Part shown: piece by piece, positions 43,988-52,393 of the stretch
How positions within the stretch are numbered: the stretch's first letter is position 1
Layout of the letters: every line of letters starts with the position of its first letter
Origin: Lewinellaceae bacterium
GTDB taxonomy: Bacteria; Bacteroidota; Bacteroidia; Chitinophagales; Saprospiraceae
Direction of reading: 5' to 3'
Assembly: GCA_020636025.1 (NCBI GenBank)
Contig: JACJYQ010000004.1
Coordinates: forward strand, 62,001 to 126,000
Length of the DNA stretch: 64,000 bases
Position numbers and translations under genes: made by a program
Notes under the pieces: model-generated
The model's input: only the letters and a program-made list of their open reading frames with translations
What the model was told of the DNA's origin: nothing
Database searches by the model: none

Positions 43988-44653
43988 ATGTCAGTAAAAC
44001 TTCGCCTGCAACGCAAAGGCCGTTCTAAAGCCCCATTTTACCACATCGTCGCTGCTGATGCACGCGCTCCCCGCGACGGCCGTTTCATCGAAAAAATCGG
44101 CACCTACAATCCACTTACTGTACCAGCTACTATTGATATCAACAGAGAAAGAGCCTATTACTGGCTAACTGTTGGTGCTCAACCTACTGATACTGTTCGC
44201 GCAATTTTAGGCTTTAAAGGTGTTTTGTACCAAAAGCATCTTCAGTTGGGCGTGAAAAAAGGCGCCCTCACACAAGAAGAGGCTGATGCTAAATTAACCG
44301 CATGGATTGAGCAAAAAGAGGCATCCATCCAAAAGCGCCGCGAAAAAACTGCAGCTGACAAAGCAAAATTTGCTGCTGAAATCAATGGAACTCCTAAAGC
44401 TAAAGCAAAAGCAGCACCTGCTCTTCCAGTAATTGAGAACGAAGAAGCTTCGGCAGCTGAAGAAGCAGTAGAAGCAAGCGCTGAAGCCGTTGCTGAAGAA
44501 TCAGTTGTAGAGGCAGCTGAGCCAGTTGCTGAAGTAGTTGAAGAAGCAGCGGCAGTGGTTGAAGAAACAGCTCCTGAAGCAGAAGCTGAAAGCACTGAAG
44601 CTGCAGCAGAAACACCTGCTGAAAGTACCGAAGAAGAGGGCGACAAAGCCTAA
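43988..44653 (+). CDS. rpsP: 30S ribosomal protein S16 with long acidic tail
   Basis: A 221-residue protein. Residues 1 to about 85 are S16 (MSVKLRLQRKGRSKAPFYHI, then DGRFIEKIGTYNPL). The normal length in other phyla is 80-90. The additional 130 residues are a lysine-rich segment followed by a tail of almost only Ala, Glu, Val, Ser and Thr from about 150, probably disordered and very acidic. Long S16 tails occur in Bacteroidota; their role is unknown. rimM, the usual neighbour elsewhere, does not follow. Confidence 0.95.
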   Translation: MSVKLRLQRKGRSKAPFYHIVAADARAPRDGRFIEKIGTYNPLTVPATIDINRERAYYWLTVGAQPTDTVRAILGFKGVLYQKHLQLGVKKGALTQEEADAKLTAWIEQKEASIQKRREKTAADKAKFAAEINGTPKAKAKAAPALPVIENEEASAAEEAVEASAEAVAEESVVEAAEPVAEVVEEAAAVVEETAPEAEAESTEAAAETPAESTEEEGDKA

Positions 44654-44694
44654 AAATACTTCCAGATAATTTTCCCAACTTCAAAGGCAAACCT

Positions 44695-44702
44695 TACTTT
44701 TG
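44695..44702 (+). promoter_or_regulatory. -7 promoter box TACTTTTG before a short leader
   Basis: Exact TAnnTTTG match that ends 3 bp before an ATG (44706), and 110 bp before the next large gene. Confidence 0.4.
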
Positions 44703-44705
44703 CCA

Positions 44706-44768
44706 ATGAAGCGTGTTTTGATGATAAGACCTGGTGAAACCCTTGCGGTTTCATCGGGTCTTTTTTAA
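44706..44768 (+). CDS. Possible 20-residue leader peptide inside a terminator
   Basis: ATG to TAA, peptide MKRVLMIRPGETLAVSSGLF. The ATG follows the promoter box so closely that the transcript would be leaderless, and the second half of the ORF is the terminator hairpin itself. This is the geometry of an attenuator leader, but no run of regulatory codons is present and chance cannot be excluded. Confidence 0.3.
   Translation: MKRVLMIRPGETLAVSSGLF
44726..44766 (+). terminator. Terminator or attenuator between rpsP and the next gene
   Basis: A 16-bp stem with two G-U pairs (AAGACCTGGTGAAACC at 44726-44741 with 44747-44762), loop CTTGC and four further T. The right arm CGGGTC (44755-44760) could instead pair with GACCCG (44773-44778). 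Confidence 0.75.
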
Positions 44769-44816
44769 AAATGACCCGAAAAACACCATTATACTCAACT
44801 AGATCACACACCATAC

Positions 44817-46214
44817 ATGCAAGTACTAGAAGAAAAATATTACAACCGCTTGAATGAAATTGCGGCAGCCATCCAGGAATCTGAAAATCTGGCGTCCTAC
44901 CTGGAAGAAGAAGAGGACGAGTTTTACAACGAATTAAGGCAGGAGTTTGAGCCCATGCTATCAGAATTGCACCATGAAGTAGCTTCGGAAGCTCCACTTC
45001 AGCTTGATGCTTTTGAAAAGCTGTTGTTGGAAGATCCATTCGAAGGTTTGTACTTGCCACGTGTATTGGGATTTGCGGTGCTTAGAGGTGAAATAAACGA
45101 TCAGTACAGGTATGTACGGCCGAATGATCATTTTAAAGAGATTTTGCTCTCCATTTGTAAAAGCGTGCATTTTGACCAGCTCAAGAAACGCATTGGTCAG
45201 TCCATATCTGTTGGTTTTGCCCTGAGTAGTGACATCTGGATTACCAACCTTATGTCCCAGGTAGAAAACAAACGAATTCGTTATTTTCTGCAACAGCAAA
45301 AAAATGATCGTTTCAGAGACCTGAAAGGTCGCCAGGATATTTACAGACGCTACTCTAATCAGTTCCGCAACGAGCAGTATCACTCGGCTAATTTTCCGTC
45401 TTCCATTAATGAAATGCGGCCTAATTTTTCGGCCTTGCGTCAATTTTTGCTGAAAAGATTTGAAGTTGGTAGTAACAATGAGAGTCTGAACGATAAAATC
45501 TATGCTTTCCTGAACAACACAGCATTTCAGGGAACGGAAGAATATTTAGAGATGCTGGCCATGTGTGGCAACTACATTGATTTGGATCCGGACAATCGTC
45601 TGAAATTTGCCACTCACTTTGAAAGGGAACGCCGCTCCTTCCGCGAGTTTGATGTTCGCTACCTACGCTTCCTGGTCTCGCTGTATGATTTCCCGGGCAT
45701 AAGCTCTTCGAACGATGAACGAATGCTGGCAACCATTGACAAAGCATGGAAGGATAAAATTTCAGACTACTATCGCATTTCCGAGAAAATCCATAATCTG
45801 GGATATGTACATCCGGATGCCATTGAGGCCGTTCAAGACTTTTACAACAGCCACAAAGGCTTATCAGTAGAAAGTGAATGTCTTCGCCAATTGATCTATG
45901 TGTATTTCGAAAGGCTAATGAGTGGGTTTACTGAAAATGAGTACACCGATTACTTTGAGATCACCAAGATATTTGGTGTATATATGAAGATATTTGACAA
46001 CCAAAAATTCAATCAGGATGTCAAAAAGCTATCTATGAACTATATCCAATCCTTGCTTAAGGTCTTTACAGACAAGCGAGGTAAAGATTATCAGGATATC
46101 AAGAAATTCGTATCAACCCAATTTGTTGAATTTGAATGGCTCTCTGAAAAAGAGGTGGTTGAAATGTTCAAAACACGACGCAAGCGCAAGAAAGTTGAGG
46201 AGGAGCAACTTTAA
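44817..46214 (+). CDS. Cytosolic helical protein of unknown function
   Basis: A 465-residue soluble protein without signal or membrane segment. It opens with an acidic coiled-coil-like segment (SYLEEEEDEFYNELRQEFE) and continues as predominantly alpha-helical sequence with many Tyr, Phe and Arg residues, ending in a basic KTRRKRKK segment near 455. No catalytic motif is visible. I do not recognise a family. A terminator hairpin in its presumed leader suggests attenuation or simply isolation from rpsP. Confidence 0.75.
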   Translation: MQVLEEKYYNRLNEIAAAIQESENLASYLEEEEDEFYNELRQEFEPMLSELHHEVASEAPLQLDAFEKLLLEDPFEGLYLPRVLGFAVLRGEINDQYRYVRPNDHFKEILLSICKSVHFDQLKKRIGQSISVGFALSSDIWITNLMSQVENKRIRYFLQQQKNDRFRDLKGRQDIYRRYSNQFRNEQYHSANFPSSINEMRPNFSALRQFLLKRFEVGSNNESLNDKIYAFLNNTAFQGTEEYLEMLAMCGNYIDLDPDNRLKFATHFERERRSFREFDVRYLRFLVSLYDFPGISSSNDERMLATIDKAWKDKISDYYRISEKIHNLGYVHPDAIEAVQDFYNSHKGLSVESECLRQLIYVYFERLMSGFTENEYTDYFEITKIFGVYMKIFDNQKFNQDVKKLSMNYIQSLLKVFTDKRGKDYQDIKKFVSTQFVEFEWLSEKEVVEMFKTRRKRKKVEEEQL

Positions 46215-46299
46215 GCCACACATCGTGGATATCGGCTAATTTTTCCATTGGAATAAAAGGATTCGTCGAACTAGCCATAATTATTGCAACAAGCAAAAC

Positions 46300-46307
46300 T
46301 ACCTTTG
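46300..46307 (+). promoter_or_regulatory. -7 promoter box TACCTTTG of lepB
   Basis: Exact TAnnTTTG match 49 bp before the ATG of the signal peptidase gene. Confidence 0.45.
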
Positions 46308-46356
46308 TGGCTGTTGCACAGTCAAGTGCTGCATTCACTTCTGAAAAAACATCTAT

Positions 46357-47931
46357 ATGTCAGTCCTTATATTCCTGATCGTATTGTATATCCTGCTTGG
46401 CGTAAGCATGATGAAATTGTTCGAAAAAGCAGGATTACCAGGCTGGAAAGCGCTGGTACCAGGTTTAGCTGCTGTGGAATGGTGCAAATTAATCGGCAGA
46501 AAGCCTCAATACGCGCTTTGGTTGCTGTTTCCAATTGTCAACATTTTCATCTATTCCGGGATGGTGATTGACCTATTGCGCTCCTTTGGAAAATACAGTT
46601 TTACGCAGGCCTTTATGGCAGTTGTTTTTGCCCCTGTGCCTTTTTTCATGGCAGGACGCGACCCCAACGCTACTTATCAGGGTCCTATTCTTGAAAAAGA
46701 ACGCGAATACCACAGGCTTCACCACGAAGCCATTGAAAAGAAAGATAAGTTAGCCTTGTCTAAACTAAAGGCACAATATCCTTTTCTTCAGAAATCACCA
46801 ACCAGGGAGTGGGCTGAAGCCATCATTTTTGCCGTGTTTGCTGCGGCCTTTATCAGAATGTTCCTCATAGAGGCTTATGTTATTCCGACCTCCTCCATGG
46901 AAGGTACGCTTAAGGTGGGCGATTTTCTATTTGTCAGCAAGGCGCATTACGGCATCCGCACGCCTAAAACAGTACTTCAGTTTCCGTTGATCCATAACCG
47001 GCTCCCTCTTGATCTGGGTGAATCATATCTTACTGAGCCATCACTACCCTACTACAGGCTTCCGGCCCTGGAAAAAGTGGATAGAAATGACCCGGTTGTA
47101 TTTAACTGGCCTGCAGGCGATAGTATTATTCTCACGCCTCAACGCAGTTGGGATTTGCATCAGGTACGTATGCAGAATGGAGGAAAGCTCCCTCCTGGCT
47201 CGGATGTGATTGTTCGTCCTTTGGATAAAAAAGACCATTATATTAAGCGATGTGTGGCCATTGCCGGCGATAGCATCCAAATTCGAGATGGCCAACTTTA
47301 TGTAAATGGTCAGGCTGTCAGAAACCCTGAGCACATGCAATTCGCTTACAAACTAACAGCGCCATCCGGTGGATCCTTCAATGCAAGAAAACTGGAAGAA
47401 TTTGGAGTTAGCCTGTATGATGTAATTCAAATGCAAGACGGGAATTACTACAATCTAGATGCAAGCCAATTGGAAAAAGTAAAATCCCTTGGTTTGATTG
47501 CTGAAAGAATGAAACGAGGCCCTGCGCCAGGTTTCATGTTCCCAAATGATAGAAAGCGTTATGCTGACTGGACAGTCGATGATTTTGGTCCACTTTGGGT
47601 ACCAAAGAAAGGTGCTACCACTCCGCTGAATCTGGATAATTTGCCTTTTTACAGAAGGGTGATTGGGGTTTATGAAAACAACAAGCTGGAGGTGAAGGAT
47701 GGCAAGATATACATCAATGGCCAGGAAGCCAGCTCATATACCTTCAAGATGGATTACTTCTGGATGCAGGGGGACAATCGCCACAATTCTGAAGATTCAC
47801 GCTTCTGGGGATTTGTTCCTGAAGATCACATTGTAGGAAAGCCATTGTTCATTTGGTTTAGCACCAAAGGAGGCAGCATGAAGAACGGCATCAATTGGGG
47901 CCGGATATTCAAGTCGGCCAGTGTGATGTAA
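46357..47931 (+). CDS. lepB: Signal peptidase I with N-terminal membrane extension
   Basis: A 524-residue enzyme. Residues 1-100 form three or so membrane segments (DUF5684-like) that are not part of classic LepB. The catalytic part starts near 155 with a membrane helix; the nucleophile is in TSSMEGTL (about 181) and the general base in YIKRCVAIAGD (about 298). The C-terminal block MQGDNRHNSEDSRFWG is complete. It cleaves signal peptides at the outer face of the inner membrane. A large insertion (about 320-430) is usual in Bacteroidota. A strong terminator follows. Confidence 0.92.
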   Translation: MSVLIFLIVLYILLGVSMMKLFEKAGLPGWKALVPGLAAVEWCKLIGRKPQYALWLLFPIVNIFIYSGMVIDLLRSFGKYSFTQAFMAVVFAPVPFFMAGRDPNATYQGPILEKEREYHRLHHEAIEKKDKLALSKLKAQYPFLQKSPTREWAEAIIFAVFAAAFIRMFLIEAYVIPTSSMEGTLKVGDFLFVSKAHYGIRTPKTVLQFPLIHNRLPLDLGESYLTEPSLPYYRLPALEKVDRNDPVVFNWPAGDSIILTPQRSWDLHQVRMQNGGKLPPGSDVIVRPLDKKDHYIKRCVAIAGDSIQIRDGQLYVNGQAVRNPEHMQFAYKLTAPSGGSFNARKLEEFGVSLYDVIQMQDGNYYNLDASQLEKVKSLGLIAERMKRGPAPGFMFPNDRKRYADWTVDDFGPLWVPKKGATTPLNLDNLPFYRRVIGVYENNKLEVKDGKIYINGQEASSYTFKMDYFWMQGDNRHNSEDSRFWGFVPEDHIVGKPLFIWFSTKGGSMKNGINWGRIFKSASVM

Positions 47932-47950
47932 TCGTCATAGTTTCTTCAAC

Positions 47951-47992
47951 AAATAAAGCGGCCCGGGAGTTTTCCCGGGCCGCTTTATTTGT
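47951..47992. terminator. Bidirectional terminator hairpin
   Basis: Perfect 18-bp stem, AAATAAAGCGGCCCGGGA with its inverse (47951-47968 with 47973-47990), loop GTTT, then GTTTT. It ends lepB and, on the other strand, the T9SS gene at 48111. Confidence 0.9.
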
Positions 47993-48110
47993 TTTATAGC
48001 CACCGCAAAGTGGTTGTGAAAACACTTGTCATACTGAACGCTGTTAATCAATGCGTTAGCCGCAGGCGATTTTCAAAACCAAACAGCGTGAAGTATAAAA
48101 TCTGATGCAG

Positions 48111-50624
48111 TTATCTTATCACCTGAAACTTCTCAGCATACACTCCATCATTTGTCTGAACTGAAAGAATATACAACCCAATGGGCAGTTCATTAATGTC
48201 CAATTGAACACGATTTCCGCTCAATCCTGAGCGGGTAAGTACTTGCTCACCATTCAAATCAAATACTGAAATCTCGTTTATTTCTTGGTTTCCGGCAAGT
48301 TGAATATTCAAGACATCTGAGGTAGGAGAAGGGAAGAGTGCCAATAGCTGACTGAAATCACCATCTTCTGTCAGCCTGCTCGATCTTTCCTCCGACTCAA
48401 GTGAAAACTCAAATACATAAGGCTCACCCGTAGTACTGCTGCCATCTGACAGACTAATGGAAGGGTTTAGGGTGATATTTGGTCGGTTATTCTGTCCTCC
48501 TCCATGGACAATGTCAATGATGACAAATTCAACTACTCCAACGACTCCTTCACCACTAATGGATTGACCATTTGTTCGTGAAAAGGCAGTTTCAAATGTC
48601 CCTATTGATGGCCTTTCTGCCAGGGTAATAAATGGTGCATCTCTGTTTAGCCATGAATTATCAAAAAATGTCATCTTGAAGGCAGAATCCACCAACCCCT
48701 GACTAAGTTTCAGATCGAAAGTAAATCCATAAACATCAATTGCCGGGAAGTCATCATTTCCTAATAAGACCTCAAATCGAACCAGATCACCTACTTTAGG
48801 ATTTGGTGTGAGCAGGTTTAAAAAGAAGGGAAGACCTTTATTCGTTGGATAAGATTTGGGGTATATGTTATTTACCCTATTGTAATTCGCTTTGATGATT
48901 TCAATGTCCTCCGAGTCTATGCGGCCATTCCCATCTGCATCTGCATGTTTCAAGTCAAATGGCAATCCACTAAACGGTATTTCCCAGTTATCGGAAAAGT
49001 GTCCATACCATTTATCAGATGCATCAAGCCGCTGAGTTCCCTGATGCCCCAACGCATACGCCAGCGGTAACAAGTCTTTGTTGTTGGTTATGCCATCACC
49101 ATTTATGTCACCTGGCCAAATACAGTCCTGGGTGCAATAAGGAGGGTCTAAATCTTCCATTTCCAAAACCTCTATTCGGATTTTACTCGAATAGCAGTGT
49201 CCGTTTGGCAGACAATAGCGCAATACGAACTCATCATCACCATGAAAGTGTTGCTTGGGAGTGTATGTCAATACATTATTGGCTGTTAAATCCTGCGTAT
49301 TCCCACCTGGTTGCTGGTTGGCTGATTGCAACTCAAGCACTCCATGATTGGGTGCAATGTCAATCGCTAAATTCTGAATTGGAAATGGGAAATTGTAGTT
49401 GAGTGTGATCGCAGTCTCTTCAGGAGTACTGAAAACATGTGGAAACTCTTCTTCGGGTTCCAGGTCATCCACAATTACGGTGACAGTGGCTGTCTCAATA
49501 TTGGTATTAAACAGGTTGCCTAATTTGTATGTAAATGTTGCTACGCCTGAAAATCCAGGATTGGGCGTAAACGTAACATTGCCAATTCCTGTGGTATTGG
49601 ATAATTTGCCAGGGAAATCTGTGGGAACCAACCAGTTTCTAACCATTAAATTACCAATATCATTGCTCCGGACGTTAAAGCTTACAGGCGTATTTACAGG
49701 CGTTACCACAACATCATCCATGGCCATCTGGTTAGGGCTTTCAGTATTGTATACTTTGACGGCGACAGGTTTTATATACTCCTGACCATCAAATACTACT
49801 TTCAATTTGAATTCATCAGTTCCTGAAAAACCTGCTTTCGGTTGGTAGCTGAACGATTGACCGTTGTTTTCCAGTTTGAGTGCTCCATGCTCCGGAGACG
49901 ATAATATGGAGTATCCATCAAAATCCAGGGATGCAGAAACAACTCTGTTTTTATTGGTAAATAATTGCAAGTCGCCTTGAGAAGGAGTGCCTTTGTTAAC
50001 TCCGATCGTCACTTCAGTAGTTTGGCAGCTAAATAAAGCATCGCATACGGTGTACTGAACATGTGCAATACCGGAGAATCCGGGACTTGGTAAAAACTCA
50101 ATCTTGTCTGAACCAAGGATTGTAGCCGTTCCATTATTTGACAAGGGGATGGAAAGGACTTGTAACGGGCCCCAATCACCACTATCGTTATACAAAACAT
50201 CAATGATCACAGGTGTGTTTCGGGCTGTAATGGCAAAATCAGGTGCTGCCTTCACCAAAGATCTTTGCACACAAACTCTGTAACCCCTGTAAACTTGAAA
50301 AGGAAAAGTATTTGGATATCGAAATTCGACAGTAAATGAATCAACGCCAATAAATCCGGGCTCAGGCTGGTATTCAACCTGGAAAACATAAGGTTTACCG
50401 GTGCCTCCCTGTTCAAGAATTTTGAGTTTAACATCCCCACGTCTGGCCACGGGTCCTGCCAAATTTACGCTCAAATCTATTCCGGATATTGTGTCGAATA
50501 CCGTAGAATTTGCTTCACATACCAGGTTATGAAAAGGAGATTGGTGTTGGGCATATACGGATGACGCAATAAACGTCAAGCCAAGAAAAACCCATAAATG
50601 TAATCGTAACAGTCTTTGGATCAT
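48111..50624 (-). CDS. T9SS-sorted protein with dockerin- and cohesin-like modules
   Basis: An 837-residue protein with a signal peptide (ending SSVYAQ). Several Big/cadherin-like repeats follow (about 30-500), each with a NDSG or NDIG turn and a PGFSG motif. Next is a dockerin-type pair of EF-hand loops (GDINGDGITNNKDLLPLAYA near 515 and DADGNGRIDSEDIEIIKANY near 570) and a cohesin-like beta domain (about 595-730; GDLVRFEVLLGNDDFP). The end is a T9SS type A sorting domain (FPSPTSDVLNIQ, GLYILSVQ). It is probably surface exposed and calcium binding. Confidence 0.82.
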   Translation of the reverse strand: MIQRLLRLHLWVFLGLTFIASSVYAQHQSPFHNLVCEANSTVFDTISGIDLSVNLAGPVARRGDVKLKILEQGGTGKPYVFQVEYQPEPGFIGVDSFTVEFRYPNTFPFQVYRGYRVCVQRSLVKAAPDFAITARNTPVIIDVLYNDSGDWGPLQVLSIPLSNNGTATILGSDKIEFLPSPGFSGIAHVQYTVCDALFSCQTTEVTIGVNKGTPSQGDLQLFTNKNRVVSASLDFDGYSILSSPEHGALKLENNGQSFSYQPKAGFSGTDEFKLKVVFDGQEYIKPVAVKVYNTESPNQMAMDDVVVTPVNTPVSFNVRSNDIGNLMVRNWLVPTDFPGKLSNTTGIGNVTFTPNPGFSGVATFTYKLGNLFNTNIETATVTVIVDDLEPEEEFPHVFSTPEETAITLNYNFPFPIQNLAIDIAPNHGVLELQSANQQPGGNTQDLTANNVLTYTPKQHFHGDDEFVLRYCLPNGHCYSSKIRIEVLEMEDLDPPYCTQDCIWPGDINGDGITNNKDLLPLAYALGHQGTQRLDASDKWYGHFSDNWEIPFSGLPFDLKHADADGNGRIDSEDIEIIKANYNRVNNIYPKSYPTNKGLPFFLNLLTPNPKVGDLVRFEVLLGNDDFPAIDVYGFTFDLKLSQGLVDSAFKMTFFDNSWLNRDAPFITLAERPSIGTFETAFSRTNGQSISGEGVVGVVEFVIIDIVHGGGQNNRPNITLNPSISLSDGSSTTGEPYVFEFSLESEERSSRLTEDGDFSQLLALFPSPTSDVLNIQLAGNQEINEISVFDLNGEQVLTRSGLSGNRVQLDINELPIGLYILSVQTNDGVYAEKFQVIR

Positions 50625-50854
50625 GATAATAGCATTGGATTGTAAGGATTAAGCGTTCAAGAAAAAACCTAAAATGTTAAGATTCAATACTGAGCTGCCA
50701 AATCTTTGGAATTCTATGCTGGAATAAACTTTTCAAAAGTACGGAATTCTACGACTGACAATTACCAAAACCTTGAAAAAAATAACTTTGTGATAAATTG
50801 GGGACAAATTCACTTTGTTTATTTTACGCACTTGAAGCACAACTCCGAAACAAT

Positions 50855-52291
50855 ATGTCTAAATCTGTGCCAACTACCGAAAACTACACAAACAAGGTGT
50901 TTCAGACCCTAGCATGTCTGGATAAGTCCTCATTGAAAAGACTCGGAAAATATCTTCAATCACCCTATTTTGTTCAGAGTGATTCGATCCTGATTCTGTT
51001 CAGGGAATTATGTGTCTGCCTTAACAAAAGCCATGCAGGATTTGATAGGCAAAAAATCTGGCAAAGCATGTTCCCCGGGCAAGATTATGATGATACCAAT
51101 TTTCGGAAGTATTGTTCTGAGCTTTTGAGATATACACAGGATTTTATGGCTTTTGAAACAATCGCCTCTAATCCAAGTAAAAGGATGATTGCAACACATG
51201 AATTTGTAGTAGAGCATAAGATTTCCCCACTTTATAATAGCTCAATTAGAGACGCCAGGAATTTTCTTGAAAAAGATGACTACCGCTCACTAAGCCACTT
51301 CAGGTCAAAATATCAACTTGAGAGACAGTACTATTCCATGATGGAGTTTGATGTGAAAGTAGATACAAGTGCCAATCTGGAAGAAATTTCCAGCAATCTT
51401 GATCTATTCTACTGGATTGAAAAGTTAAAAATCAGCAGTTCGGCGATTAGTCAAAAAAAAACGGGAACCAGGCAATACAAGATTGAATTTGTAGATGAAG
51501 TACGCAAGTTTCTCCAAACTTATAAAGTGGAGGAAGTGCCTGAGTTAGCAATATACTATCATTCATTTCTGACATTGTACGAAGAGGACAATGTAGAACA
51601 CTATTACAATCTGAAAAGACTGCTTCAGGAATATGGCAATAATATGCCACAGAAAGAGGCAATTGAACTAACTGATTCGGCCCTACACTATTGTACTGGT
51701 AAAATGAATAAAGGGCAGCGAGAGTTCTTACAAGAATATTTTGACCTCTTTGAAAACATGCTCAACAAAGGCCTGTTTTTTCAAAAAGGAATACTCGCTA
51801 CTTGGAGATTTAATAACATGGTTGGTGTTGCCCTTCAGATGAAGAAACTTGACTGGGCAGAGAACTTCATTCATCAGAATCAAGGATTTCTTTCAGCTGA
51901 CACAAGGGAAAACACCTATATTTTTAACCTGGCTCGAGTTTATCGTTATAAAGGAGAATATGATAAGGTTTTGAAGTTATTAATAAACGTAGAATATGAA
52001 GACATTGGTTATAATTTGATCAGTAAAGCTATGTTGCTTATTACATATTATGAACTTGATGAATTTGACACCTTATTTTCCTTTACCAATGCTTTCAAAA
52101 CTTTCCTAAATAGACATAAAAACATTCCACCTGGGCCTCGTCAGGGATACTCAAATCTTATCAAGTTCACACGTCAATTAATCAGGTTGAACCACCACGA
52201 CAAAAAGGCCAAAGAAGCTTTACGTGAACAGATCAGTAAAAACAAAGCAGTTGTCTTTAACCACGAATGGCTCCTCGAAAAACTCCGTTAA
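50855..52291 (+). CDS. Helical (TPR-like) protein of unknown function
   Basis: A 478-residue soluble protein from ATG 50855; a longer frame starts with TTG and is less likely. It is almost entirely alpha-helical, with TPR-like pairs in its second half (WRFNNMVGVALQMKKLDWAENF, then FNLARVYRYKGEYDKVLKLL). The N-terminal part contains a cysteine-rich helix (ELCVCLNKSH). No enzyme motif is seen. I believe similar proteins occur in other Saprospiria, without known role. A terminator follows directly. Confidence 0.75.
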   Translation: MSKSVPTTENYTNKVFQTLACLDKSSLKRLGKYLQSPYFVQSDSILILFRELCVCLNKSHAGFDRQKIWQSMFPGQDYDDTNFRKYCSELLRYTQDFMAFETIASNPSKRMIATHEFVVEHKISPLYNSSIRDARNFLEKDDYRSLSHFRSKYQLERQYYSMMEFDVKVDTSANLEEISSNLDLFYWIEKLKISSSAISQKKTGTRQYKIEFVDEVRKFLQTYKVEEVPELAIYYHSFLTLYEEDNVEHYYNLKRLLQEYGNNMPQKEAIELTDSALHYCTGKMNKGQREFLQEYFDLFENMLNKGLFFQKGILATWRFNNMVGVALQMKKLDWAENFIHQNQGFLSADTRENTYIFNLARVYRYKGEYDKVLKLLINVEYEDIGYNLISKAMLLITYYELDEFDTLFSFTNAFKTFLNRHKNIPPGPRQGYSNLIKFTRQLIRLNHHDKKAKEALREQISKNKAVVFNHEWLLEKLR

Positions 52292-52303
52292 CCTGCAAAA
52301 AAA

Positions 52304-52340
52304 GCCCCGAATTTTTCTCAAAGGAAAAATCCGGGGCGTA
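52304..52340. terminator. Terminator hairpin
   Basis: GCCCCGAATTTTTC with its inverse (one A-C mismatch), 52304-52317 with 52324-52337, preceded by an A tract on the left. It lies between two convergent genes. Confidence 0.75.
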
Positions 52341-52393
52341 AAATGTATGTCTGCAGTCAGCACACTAGCCAACCGCAATCAAATTCAACATAA

